A stretch of 64,000 nt of DNA, taken from assembly GCA_947646735.1 (NCBI GenBank), contig CANTFK010000085.1:124001-188000 (forward strand). The letters run 5' to 3'. Of the stretch, positions 12,401 through 22,650 are shown piece after piece. The position numbers were made by a program, and so were the translations under genes. The notes under the pieces are model-generated. The model saw only the letters and a list, made by a program, of their open reading frames with translations, did no database searches and was not told the DNA's origin. This DNA is from Peronospora farinosa (lineage: Eukaryota > Oomycota > Peronosporomycetes > Peronosporales > Peronosporaceae). Every line of letters starts with the position of its first letter. Position 1 is the stretch's first letter.

Positions 12401-15400
12401 GTCTGGGTCACGATCGCTCGTGCGCAATGCAGGACCGTGCTGCCTACGGACTTTGACCCACTGCAACCCCACGTGTCGCGGCGGTACACATGGATGGAGG
12501 TTTCATTGTGGCCTGCTATCAATGTCAAGAATACTATGGATATTCCGGTAGCACTCTACTTATCACAAAAGGTAAAATCACAACATTCGTTTGCTCGTTC
12601 TGGGCGTGTGTACTAATGTATTGTTGCTGATTAGACCACGACCGTCAAGTTGGAAATCGCCCCTTCAAGTGAAAATTGTTTGTCTGCACTTAACCCATGT
12701 GAGCCGGTAGATGTGCAACTGCTGTACGAACAAAGCTCTACCAGTACGCAAGTTGCTGAAAAGCCACTGGCGTTTTCGTTGGAAGGCATCGCCTACAAAG
12801 ATTCAAAGGAGCAGGTTTTTGTCTGCGAGGGCTGCAAAGTGATCGTTAACTTCTGTAACGATCGTCACCCGATGGTCCGAATCAGGACAGAGCGTATTCT
12901 TACCGTTGCCAATATGACGCCGAGCGTTTTGACCGTTAGTGTTGGCAATCCTCTCGGAACTCAACGATCTTTGGAGAAGATTGACTCATGTGTGGAGCGG
13001 TCCGTTGATTTCTTAACGATCAGCAACTTTTTGGTGGTATCGATCGCAACTGTTACAGACTCAAATGCTGAATCTGGCCAGATAGGATGGTCTCCAGAAG
13101 TCTTACTTAATGTGAAAGGTGATACAAAACCGATTGTTGTGCCGTCTGCAGGGGCAAGGCTGACGAGTTTGGCCAGCGCGTATTGCATGGAGATGGTGAA
13201 TTTAAATGGGTATCTGAAGCTTGTTATCCGTCCGCAAGTCGTGGTGATCAACTCAACGGTAATTAATTCTTGTCGACATTATTGATTGCTCGATCATTGT
13301 GGAAACTGACTCGTTCCCAATCGTTTAGAATTGTGCGCTGATGTGTGTGCCTACAGACAGTCGAGGTAACACACTTATAGAGCAATATGAACCATCGGTA
13401 CGTCTACGCAGTAACTGTTTCAACGATGCTAAGATGTAGGCACTTGTGTTCATGCATTTACCCGTGCTCGTTTGAAATTTCTTGTTGGCAGGTAATCTCG
13501 GGTAATAATGGTGGATGGTGTGTACCTGTGTGTCTACACAAAGAGAAAAAGAAGAGAAGCATTACTGCTGATATGTCGTCGTGGTTGAGTTTCAAGCTAT
13601 TAAGGCACTCCAGCGAGGACGTGTCAAATGCTCCGAAGCTGGATCTAGTGGCAAGACTATCCTGCTCCTTTCGTTTGAAGTTAGTGGAAGATGGATATGA
13701 GTGGACAGAGGAAATATCGGTACTGCTTCCAAACATCCCTCTTGTACTTAATCCAGGTGGCAACCTGAAAGTGGATGAGGCGTCATCAGCGTCAACACCG
13801 CCAACAAACACAGATGATTTGTATCCGACTTCCTCGACAACAACCCACCGAAGGCGTTTGCTGATCCGCCACCGTGACTTCAAGCATAAAATGCTAACCT
13901 ACACAATGACGCGAAAAGGAAAATCTATTCACATTCTTTTTTTTGTGGATCACCAGCCACCCGTGGTGATCCATAACCAGTGGCAAAGAGTATTGGGTTT
14001 CCGAAATGTGTCAGGTTCATCGGATCCAGAAGGCATTGGTGCTAACTTCTGCCTAGACTACGATTGGGGTCTACAGGTACAATTCCATTCTTTTAACCAT
14101 TGCAGCTCCAACCGAAACCATTAATGCGCACGACTGTTTTTAGGTGTCGACAAAGCAATTTAGATCGAAACAGAGGATCTGTGAAGGCAACAATAGGGAT
14201 GCTGATTCAGATTACGACTTGATGGCTGACTGGCTAAAAGCCTCACAGTCGGTTGAGAGTGGTGACATGTCTGACACAACAAACAACGACCGTACACGTT
14301 TTCAAATTGGATCGCCGCAATACGGGTGGTCTAACGAGCTTTGGCAAGTCAAAGGAATTCAGTTCGCGTCGTTCACTAGCGAGAAGGAGGACGCGATGAG
14401 TACACCAGCTCCCACCTTCTTGGTTATGTGCTCTTACAGAGCAGGATCATGGCTGGTAACTATAACCTGCCTTGAGGACCCTACACACTACGGTCATACG
14501 AGTCAGGTATCACCGTCGGTCTTAGCCTCAATGTTGTCTCCAACAACAACGCAGCAAATTACGCCGACATTCTTGAGAGTTGGCTTGATCGTGGAGGAGC
14601 TATCTCTCCATTTCTGCGACGAACACGACCCCGTACGGGATGATAGTGGGATGATCGTATACCCTGAGATACTGCGAGCGACCTGCAACGCAGTGTCAAT
14701 CGTGTTTACAACGGCTCCAGATCCACCTGAAGCTTCCCGCCACAGTACACGCCTGGGTTATATGTCACATGTTCGATCGTACACAACGTTCTTCATTTCG
14801 ATTGAGAATGTTAAAGTGAGGCATTTTTTAAGAACCTGCAACTTCCCACTGATACTTTGCTTCCCCAAGGCTTGTGGATCGAATGAATTGCGGCAGATCG
14901 ATTGCGTTAAGAAGCATGAGAGACTAAGAAGCCTGATGGGCAAACTGCTTGACAACCAATTACCTGGAACAGAAAAAACGAGCTTGATTTCTAGGGTCAT
15001 TTACGCAGATACGTGGGACCCGTTCAAAATTCCGTCGTACTTTCACAGCATTGAGCTGAAGCTATTACCGGCTGTCCTTCAGGTACGATTGGTTACTATT
15101 GTGGCAAGGTGGTAAATTTCTGGCATTATTGATTTGTGTGTGAAATGCTTAGGTGGAAGATGACATGTTGATACATGTAAACGCTTTCATTCGACCAATG
15201 CTTGATTCCTTAGAGGGTGAAGCTGCTTCCGACCTGATGGACAATAGTGCCAATTTGTGTTTGACACCTTGTCGTGAGGACACCTGGAGCTTGTATGCGT
15301 ACGAATCGGCAGCGAAATCGAAACAGCGCAAAGTGTATATCGAGCGCTTTGAAATCAGCAGCCTAGACGTCACTGTCACAGCACGCGTGGCAATCCCTGT

Positions 15401-16658
15401 ATTTAACAGTTTTGATGGTACACCGCTGCACTTCGGATCGACTAAGATGCGAGACGTGTTCTCTTTCCCCGATCAGCTGTACAAGGATTTGGCAGCAGAC
15501 TACGTTGCCGACACAATTGTCCGCTCTCCAATGCTTTTTATGTCGTTGAACATTTTTGGCAATCCAGCGTAAGTTTACAAAGTCAAAATGTGTCTTGGAC
15601 TGTGACTGAGGAATGTTTTTGTCGTTATTTTGTCATGCAGAGGGTTTCTACGGAGTTTTGGTCAAGGAGTTCGAGATCTCGTTGAAATTCCCTTAGCTGC
15701 GTCTAGAAATGGTTACAGTCCGTGGGTGCTCACAAAAGGCGTCGTGGGCGGTGTTGCCTCCTTTTTGGGCCATACCACGGCAGCAACGCTCACATCCGTG
15801 TCCGGGTTTTCATATTCCATTTCGCGGACAGTGGATCAACTCACATTGCCATCTGATGAGCTTCGGAAGCGCCATTACACTCGACCAACTCATTTGTCAT
15901 CAGCGCTTGCGGATGGTTTGGGGTCGCTGGGATCAAGTGTCGTTGGGGCTGCAGCCGGAGTGATTACTACTCCGATCGCAGTTTACAAGGAGCGCAAGAG
16001 ACAAGGCCTTGACACCGGAATTCGAAACGTTGTGGGCGGTGTTGGCATGGGATTGGTAGGTATTGTTGCCCGACCTATGGGTGGCGTAGCATCACTTGTG
16101 TCTATGGCTTCAGATGGGCTGCTATACGGAATGAATGGCGATCGCACGCCATTTGCCGACTATGTCTCGCCTTCTATTGCGCGACCTAATGAACTGCTGC
16201 GTTACAAAGTGAAAGTGCTACCAGACGCGGTTGGAAGTAGTTTAATTTTTGCTCATGGTATTTGGGTACTTTCGGACGAGAACAAGCTGATCATCTCCGG
16301 ACAAAATCTCGAGTATCTATCAAAGGAGCAGTTGGAAGCCTCCGGGTATGAACCGTTCCGCAGCATTTTGCTTTCCGGCGATACAACACGTCGTCTGGTC
16401 CAAGTGACTGTTGTGTGTTCGAATGACTGTGTGTATGTCGTGGGAATGAGCGGTACACAAAATCAAGCCGTGTTGGCTCGAACACGATTGGAATCTATTG
16501 AGGCGGTCGAGGAAAGTCTTAAAGAGCCAACCATTTTTGATCTGGGTGTTAAGACACCGGCGGGCGTGGAGTGGTTGCGCTTTCGTCTTCCACCGCAACA
16601 ACGACGGCGCTTGAGCCACCAGCTGCGGCTTCGGCTGGCTGAAGACTCAATTTTGTAG
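3458..16658 (+). CDS. VPS13B-like bridge lipid-transfer protein (multi-exon)
   Basis: Proposed exons: 3458-7411, 7497-11093, 11156-12571, 12635-13258, ~13381-14076, 14144-15082, 15153-15568, 15641-16658. All introns are GT...AG, 62-85 bp except the fourth, and phases join cleanly (phase 0 except the last, phase 2). The product is about 4,200 residues. The first ~110 residues are a chorein domain with the L/W-G-G-D motif and an I-H-I-P-W segment, closest in my reading to VPS13B/COH1. The long middle has beta-rich repeats expected of a hydrophobic lipid groove. A VAB/SHR-like region spans roughly exons 3-6. The last exon holds the conserved Gly-rich VPS13/ATG2-type C-terminal domain. Members move lipids between organelle membranes. 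The weak point is 13259-13440: one intron to 13380 keeps frame, and an optional 42-nt intron (13398-13439) also keeps frame, so up to 14 residues are uncertain. Human VPS13B is about 4,000 residues, so length fits. Confidence 0.9.
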
Positions 16659-17009
16659 TCATTAGGTTGTGAGCGCAAAAGAGGACAGCACAAAATCGTC
16701 GGATCCACGTCGTTTGGAAGCTTGACTGAAAATGAAAATGTTTCCCGGTGGCCTGTTCGCAAAACACTGCTTGAGAGTGTTTTGAATTCGTTGCAGCTAG
16801 AAGAATTTCTTGAAAATTGACATGCACATTGGAAGATGGTGTGTAGGCCATCGCTCTGATGAAAAGATTAAGTTTGTGCGAGTAAGTCGGATGTCAATTG
16901 TAAGACTGAGCTGACGCATCGGTGAATAGTCAACATACAGAAAAGTGGCGGGCATTTGCATACTGATGCATTGCCTCGCCTTTTGTCGTGTAACATGCGC
17001 AGTACTTCC
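16659..17009. other. Downstream flank of the VPS13B-like gene
   Basis: No coding signal or repeat was recognised here. Open frames on the minus strand over the end of the VPS13B-like gene are antisense shadows. The region presumably holds the 3' UTR and terminator. Confidence 0.4.
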
Positions 17010-18370
17010 TGTGTACGCATGCTAAAGACGGGCGCTTTGTAAAGAAGCTTCCACGTACTACGCGGGCACACCTTCAAGCAGCGTGAGGAACCGATTAGAC
17101 CGTCTTACCTCCGCGTGCGGTGATGGTAGTGTTGGTCGGCCGCTTTAAGCGCAGTACGAACCGTTGCTGGCCGCTTAAAAGCGGTCCGCGCAACGAACAA
17201 CTAACAAGCACCTACCTGCGTCACGGAAGCTGTTTCCAGACTTCCCGTGCGCAGTGAGTGTGATGTAGTAAATTCAAGATTTACTTATGTTTAGTAGATC
17301 TCAACTAAATATAAATCTAGCTACTGATTGGTCAAATATAAAGATCGGTTACGCGTCTCTTTCCTTACATGCGAGCTTGATATATATTTAAGCTCGCTGA
17401 TGACGTCCGTCTAAAGCGTAACCATGACGCCTATCCCCAACTGGGCGTCATCCCCGTTGAATGTGAATCCATCCATGGATATCACATTCACGAGGGTGGG
17501 TCACATTGATGTGCCGCACCCAAGTGACAGGCCTAAGGTACCTCGTACCCTTTTAGGCTTGCCCATTAAGTATTCTATGCATAATTAACCGTGTATCTTT
17601 TTAGCCCATTACACTCTCATGGGACGGCCTTGTTCATACTGTGCATAACTGCGTGATAACGAGACCTGCAACAGGGCATCCTCCGACTACACTGATGACA
17701 TTGTAAGCAGGTGATCTGAAATCTTACGTACACGAGGTTAGCAGAGAAATCTTTACTTCTAATGTAACAGGGCATCTAGTTACACGCAAACATTAAGTAA
17801 TATACTTTATGTAAGGTCTAAAAGTATCCATGATTACTTTTGACCTGTCAACTTAGGTGCGTTACACAAACGTGATCCACCCTCGTGAATGTGATATCCA
17901 TTTATGGATTCACATGGGAAGGGATGGCGCTAGTTGAAGCTAAGCATCGCAACGTCTCAGAAAGACGTCATTCGCAAGCTTAAATCTAGATTTAAGCTCA
18001 TGCGACAGAATACGCTTCTAAAAGCGTCGCGTATCCGATCTATATGTATATAGCCAACCAGTAGTTAGCTTTATATATAATTATAATTCATTAAATATAG
18101 CTCAGTCTTGGATTTGTCAAATCAAAAGCACCGCGCACGAGAAGCTGTAAAAGCTTCTACGTGACGTCGGTGACTTGTTGTTACGAAGTTCGTTGCACTC
18201 TCGCTTAAGCGAGAGGCAACTGGTGGTACGACTGCTTAAGCAGTCGGCCAACCGCATAACCACCCTCGAACGCGAAGATAAGACAGTCTAACCGCCTTTT
18301 CGCTTGTGCTGAAGGTGTGTGCTAAGTAGCACGAGAGAACTTCGTAGAAGTGCCCGTCTACACCCCAGGT
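17010..18370. repeat. Large imperfect inverted repeat (arms ~480-500 bp, spacer ~360 bp)
   Basis: The left arm (about 17010-17505) and right arm (about 17870-18370) align as reverse complements over nearly their whole length. The best block is about 42 bp next to the spacer: 17461-17505 against 17870-17914, both reading GATATCACATTCACGAGGGT in one orientation. Other paired blocks include ACTACTGGTTGG against ACTACTGATTGG, TCGGTTACGCG against TCGGATACGCG, and AGACCGTCTTAC against AGACTGTCTTAT. Divergence is roughly a quarter by eye. It could be a fold-back transposon, two old solo LTRs of one family in opposite orientation, or an ancient inverted duplication. No transposase ORF lies in the spacer. 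Confidence 0.75.
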
Positions 18371-18492
18371 GTAGGCTGACCCCAGGTGATCGGTGACCCC
18401 AGGTGACCAGGTGGCCCAGGTGACCCGAGTGACCAGGTGACCAAAGGTGACCAGGTGACCGGTTGACCCCAGTTGGCCAAGTGACCCAAGGT
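18365..18492. repeat. GGTGACC-type minisatellite
   Basis: This stretch has more than ten irregular copies of a GGTGACC(CCA) unit, such as AGGTGACCAGGTGACC. The core GGTNACC is its own reverse complement, so the array could form many small hairpins. It abuts the outer end of the right arm of the inverted repeat. Confidence 0.8.
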
Positions 18493-18799
18493 TATAGAAG
18501 GTACAAGTCTTCCCTAAAGTGCAGAGACGGTACAAGTCCCATGTCCTAAAAGAGCCAGTTGTTCTTTTAAAAGTTGACATGTGGTACCATCCAGAGCGAA
18601 GGGTTAGGGTTTGACAAGAAAAGCATACAGAGAATAAGATAAATAAACACTCGAATTTGCATTACACGTGACAGCTTTATGCGCCCCTTCTAAGCTACTA
18701 CGTCGCTTAATCTCTTCCGGGTGGGATACCCTTTGGCCCACCGACGTCATTAGGTGCTAGACGGCTCAAGCTACGCAAGTAGAACCTCATGATAGTTAG
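18493..18799. other. Unassigned repeat-rich spacer
   Basis: No gene, LTR terminus or RNA gene was recognised. It separates the minisatellite from an old LTR fragment and includes a telomere-like GGGTTAGGGTTTG stretch near 18600-18612, which is too short to mean anything by itself. Confidence 0.4.
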
Positions 18800-19195
18800 C
18801 CTGAGGTGTCAAGACTCTACGACCCGCTACAGGAAGCGGTTTCCCTACGGGGAACAAGAAAAGGGGTCGAAAGACCAAGAACAGTCAGCCACCAAAGGGG
18901 TACGTAGTACCAGATGCATCGCTCTCGACTAAGTCGATCGAGCACAAGAAACCCGGTCCCAAGTGAAGTATATCCACTTGGGGACCACCAAGTCCAAGTC
19001 TTATACAAAGACCAAGTCTTTAAGCCTTCTGCGTCAACCGAGGAGCAAGACCAGCCAAGCCGACGGGTACACAAGGTGAGACCCAAGGTTAACACGACAC
19101 GGTATCGTGGTGACCCCTCCGTAAGTCGGTAGTTCAACGCTGTGTGTGTTTGTGGTTCTCTCACGTCGTTTGAGAATCCACTACACCACTGTCTT
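18800..19195 (+). repeat. Diverged Gypsy-type LTR fragment (plus orientation)
   Basis: This stretch shares an ordered series of blocks with the 3' third of the intact LTR at 19353-20408. These include CCCGCTA...GGAAGCGGT, CGACTAAGTCGATCGAG, a tATATCCACT block, GCCGACGGGTACACAAGGTG and a final GAGAAtCCACT near 19180. It is much more diverged than the LTRs of the tandem array and lacks a recognisable 5' end, so it is an old fragment of the same or a sister family. Confidence 0.65.
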
Positions 19196-19352
19196 ACGCT
19201 GTAATGGGGCACCCTCTAATTATACTCTCAAAGTATAATTTACCTTCACTGATGACAGTAAAGATGTCAGAACTTGACGTACACGTGAGAGGATGTCTTG
19301 TCAGCAAGGGCTAAGAAGAAATCGAAAACTGTATATAATATTGCCAAGCTAC

Positions 19353-20408
19353 TGTGGTGAAGTGCTTGTTTCGAGATATGGAGACCCCATAATCCAGTTG
19401 GATTCGGAGTATAAAGGACCGTGTATCAGGGAAAAAAAGACCAGAAAGACAGGGGCCTCGAGGGAAGCGACCGTTGGCGGGGAACAATTTGCAGGACCCA
19501 CAAAAGAGAAACCAGCATCAGGGTTCCGATTAACCGGTACCGAAAGGAATCGACTATCGTCCCCTTTGGAAGGCCCGGTCCCTCATCGGTAGACCCGGTC
19601 CCTCATTGGTCGACCCGGTCTCTCATCGGTAGGCCTGGGTCCCTCGTCGGTCGACCTCGGCCCCTCTTTGGTAGAACCGGTCCCTCTTCGTTCGACCCGG
19701 GTCCCTCGGGTTTCAGCGACTCCTGACCAGTTAATACAAGGATCAGACCAGTCGACGCAAGGAATCAGAGCTTCAGGCAAGGATAGAGTAAAGGAGTTAA
19801 AAGGATAGGACTATATTAACTACTACTCAATTTGAGATCTACGTGGCACGACTCCGTCACCCAAGAAGGACTTGTTCTAAGTTACTCACTGTTCCGGGAA
19901 GGGATATATTTTGTCCCCCGTCGAAGACAGTCGTGTAGCGAAGTTCAAGTGCGAATAGAGCTCCAGGATACATTTGGCCTGTGAGCTCGTTCGAGTAGCA
20001 ACACCCCCCAAGACCCGCTATCGGAAGCGGTCTCCCTCACCTCACGGTCCGGGAGCAACGTAGAGGTCAGGTGGTTGATACCCCAAAAACAAGAAGGAAA
20101 AGGCCAGGGAATAAGCTCCCTGAAGAATTTTTCTCTAAGCCCACTCTCGACAAGGTCGATCGAGTGGCCACCTACCGACTCACCGAGTGAAGCATATCCA
20201 CTCGAGGCCCCCCAGGTCTACCTCCCTCAAGGCAGACGTCTACATCTTCACCAAGTCCTCCGAAGAGTGCAACCCGCCAGCCGACGGGTACACAAGGTGA
20301 GAGAAGGTCCATACGCATGATCGGGGTACCTCCTCCGACAGTCGGCAGTCCGGCACAGTGAGTGGTTTGGGGTCTCATCATACATTTTTGAGAACCCACC
20401 CTAACACA
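19353..20408 (+). repeat. Full-length solo-type Gypsy LTR, plus orientation (LTR5)
   Basis: It begins TGTGGTGAAG and ends CTAACACA, 1,056 bp, matching in length and sequence the LTRs of the 20.8-39.9 kb array but in the opposite orientation. It contains the inverse of the same 21-bp tandem repeat (about 19571-19711). No polypurine tract precedes it and no primer-binding site follows it, and the 5-bp flanks do not match. It is therefore a solo LTR or the survivor of a rearranged element. It shares two private variants with the middle LTR of the array. Confidence 0.85.
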
Positions 20409-20838
20409 GAGGGTTTCTAGTCAACAAGCAATAAGCTGAAGGGCTTAAAGAACAAACGCACAGATTGCAAGAACAATCTAGAAGCTTAGAGGTACAAGTA
20501 GCCAACGAACTAATTGCACCAGAGAAGCACGGTAATACTGACTTTATCTTTACGACGTTCAAAATGAGAACTGAATTTATTCATGCATTAAGAATTTATG
20601 AGTAATCCTACTCTAAGTACTTTACACTAGATTTACTACTATTGTAATAATTAGAGTATGCCATCGTCTGTATCTTGATATGGAAGCATCCAATCATCAG
20701 TGTAATTTGTACTTAGTACTACTAAATCAATTATGGACCCGATATCGATAGTATAAGGTATTATTAATATCTCTTGTATTACTCATATATAAGACTACTT
20801 TATGGGAATATTATAGTGATTATCTCTAGTGTTAGGCA
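20409..20838. other. AT-rich spacer between inverted LTRs
   Basis: About 430 bp of AT-rich sequence with no coding frame. It separates the plus-oriented LTR5 from the minus-oriented array. Its last bases (GGCA) are repeated just after the far end of the array and appear to be the target-site duplication. Confidence 0.5.
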
Positions 20839-21893
20839 TGTGGTGGAGTGGGTTCTCAAAATTGTATGATGAGGCCCCAAACCACTCACTGTGCCGGACT
20901 GCCGACTGTCGGAGGGGGTACCCCGATCATGCGTATGGACCTTCTCTCACCTTGTGTACCCGTCGGCTGGCGGGTTGCACTCTTCGGAGGACTTGGTGAA
21001 GATGTAGACGTCTGCCTTGAGGGAGGTAGACCTGGGGGGCCTCGAGTGGATATGCTTCACTCGGTGAGTCGGTAGGTGGCCACTCGATCGACCTTGTCGA
21101 GAGTGGGCTTAGAGACAAATTCTTCAGGGAGCTTATCCCTGGCCTTTTCCTTCTTGTTTTTGGGGTATCAACCACCTGACCTCTACGTTGCTCCCGGACC
21201 TTGAGGTGAGGGAGACCGCTTCCGATAGCGGGTCTTGGGGGGTGTTGCTACTCGAACGAGCTCACAGGCCAAATGTATCCTGGAGCTCTATTCGCACTTG
21301 AACTTCGCTACACGACTGTCTTCGACGGGGGACAAAATATATCCCTTCCCGGAACAGTGAGTAACTTAGAACAAGTCCTTCTTGGGTGACGGAGTCGTGC
21401 CACGTAGATCGCAAATTGAGTAGTATTTAATATAGTCCTATCCTTTTAACTCCTTTACTCTATCCTTGCCTGAAGCTCTGATTCCTTGCGTCGACTGGTC
21501 TGATCCTTGTATTAACTGGTCCGGAGTCGCTGAACCCCGAGGGGCCGAGGTCGACCAATGAGGGACCAGGTCTACCAATGAGGGACCCAGGTCTACAAAT
21601 GAGGGACCCAGGTCTACCAATGAGGGACCCAGGTCTACCAATGAAGGACCGGGTCGACCAACGAGGGGCCAGGTCGATCAATGAGCGGCCATGATCAACT
21701 CCCTTTTGGTACCGGTTAACCGGTACCCTGATACTGATTTTTCTTCGGCGAATCCTGCGGATTGTCCTCCACCCACGGTCGCTCCCCTTTGAGGCCCCTG
21801 TCTCTCTGGTCTCCTGTCCCTGACCCACGGCCCATACTCTGAATCCCACTGGAGTCCGGGACCTCCATATCATAAAATTAGCACTTCACCACA
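20839..21893 (-). repeat. LTR1 (3' LTR of Gypsy copy 1)
   Basis: 1,055 bp, TG...CA ends. On the minus strand a purine run (GCAGGGGGCGGC, about 21894-21905) lies directly before it and is the polypurine tract. It carries the private variant gggagcttatccc near 21130, which is 4 bp shorter than in LTR2 and LTR3. Confidence 0.92.
21548..21686. repeat. 21-bp minisatellite inside the LTR
   Basis: About six to seven tandem copies of a 21-bp unit close to GGTCTACCAATGAGGGACCCA, with first and last units more diverged. The same array sits at 30565-30703 and 39582-39720, in inverse form at 19571-19711, and in shuffled form at about 62823-62960. The 21-bp period keeps one frame open (a repeating Gly-Arg-Pro-Gly-Ser peptide), which explains the open frames over it; I do not regard these as genes. 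Confidence 0.9.
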
Positions 21894-22152
21894 GCCGCCC
21901 CCTGCACGTACAACGGATTGAGCACGCGCATGTCTTCACTTCCTTCGTCACGTAGGTCCTTCATTGTCCCCTTTGTAGCTTTCCTCTGTTCTGATTGATC
22001 TTGGTAATCGCCCTCCTTTGTTCTCCATTCTCCTATACCCTTAACTCTTGGAAATTCAAGGCCGCCCCGCAGGCGACCCAAGTCTTCCAACAAGGGGCTG
22101 GGCCGACCATTGAGGGACTCGGTCCACCTTCCAAGAAACTTGCTCCCGCCGG
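21894..22152 (-). other. Gypsy copy 1: polypurine tract and 3' untranslated internal region
   Basis: The polypurine tract (minus strand GCAGGGGGCGGC) adjoins LTR1. The rest has no conserved ORF. On the plus strand it keeps a short relic starting ATGTCTTCACTTCC that aligns with the beginning of the antisense ORF seen in the diverged element at 63151. The equivalent region of copy 2 is 30911-31169. Confidence 0.7.
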
Positions 22153-22650
22153 CTAGTTTTCATGGCTTTGCATTACTTTGAAGCGGTTATGGCTTGTGTT
22201 CTTGCGCTCGAAGTCCCGGAGTAAGGCTCCGCAATTCAGATCCACTTCGTCCACCCACGAGGGGTCAGAGTGTCCCTTCCATTGCACGAGGAATTCTCGT
22301 TGTTGCCTCCCATACCGAGTCTTCTTGCCTGTACTAATCTCTAAAATTTCTTCGACTTCATACTCGCCCTCTTCCAATTCCCGCACCCAGCTGTCTTCTG
22401 GTAGCAGACATTCATCGAAGTCGACTCGATCTGTTCCATCCACTTTCAGCTCGCTGTTCGGTCGATCGGGGAACTCTCTGACGGGCTTGAGCTTGGAGAT
22501 GTGCACGATTGGGAATAGTCTGTATTCTGTACCTCTTAACTCCAGACGTACCGCATGATCGCCAACTAACTCCTGAACTCGGAACGGTCCGTGCCATAGG
22601 TGGGCCAATTTTTGGCATACCCCTCCTTCACTCGGTCCAAGTATAGCCAT
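22153..22650 (-). CDS. Gypsy copy 1: integrase tail and chromodomain (shifted frame)
   Basis: This frame takes over from pol at an A5 run (about 22613-22617) after a one-base shift. It starts in the GPY/F-like end of integrase (H-G-P-F-R-V), continues through I-V-H-I-S-K-L-K-P, and ends in a chromodomain (Y-E-V-E-E-I-L ... F-L-V-Q-W-K-G-H ... W) at about residues 100-155. Chromodomains steer chromoviral integration to marked chromatin. It would be fused to pol if one A were inserted or if ribosomes slipped by -1 at AAAAAT. The ORF probably has no start of its own in life. Confidence 0.8.
   Translation of the reverse strand: MAILGPSEGGVCQKLAHLWHGPFRVQELVGDHAVRLELRGTEYRLFPIVHISKLKPVREFPDRPNSELKVDGTDRVDFDECLLPEDSWVRELEEGEYEVEEILEISTGKKTRYGRQQREFLVQWKGHSDPSWVDEVDLNCGALLRDFERKNTSHNRFKVMQSHEN

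Noticed and set aside
18340..18500. CRISPR-like array
   Set aside because: The units are short, irregular and without unique spacers; it is a minisatellite in a eukaryotic genome.
18236..18580. 114-codon minus-strand ORF
   Set aside because: Its middle is the translated GGTGACC minisatellite and its end is the inverted-repeat arm.
18598..18614. Telomere-like GGGTTAGGGTTTG
   Set aside because: There are barely two units with no array, so there is no evidence of a telomeric insertion.
20848..21075. 75-codon ORF repeated in every LTR
   Set aside because: It is identical only because the LTRs are copies. It lies inside the LTR near its 3' end, where coding capacity is not expected, and has no recognisable protein features.
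21438..21873. Open frames with Gly-Arg-Pro-Gly-Ser repeats in the LTRs
   Set aside because: They are produced by a 21-bp minisatellite whose period is a multiple of three. They sit wholly inside LTRs and continue into stops.
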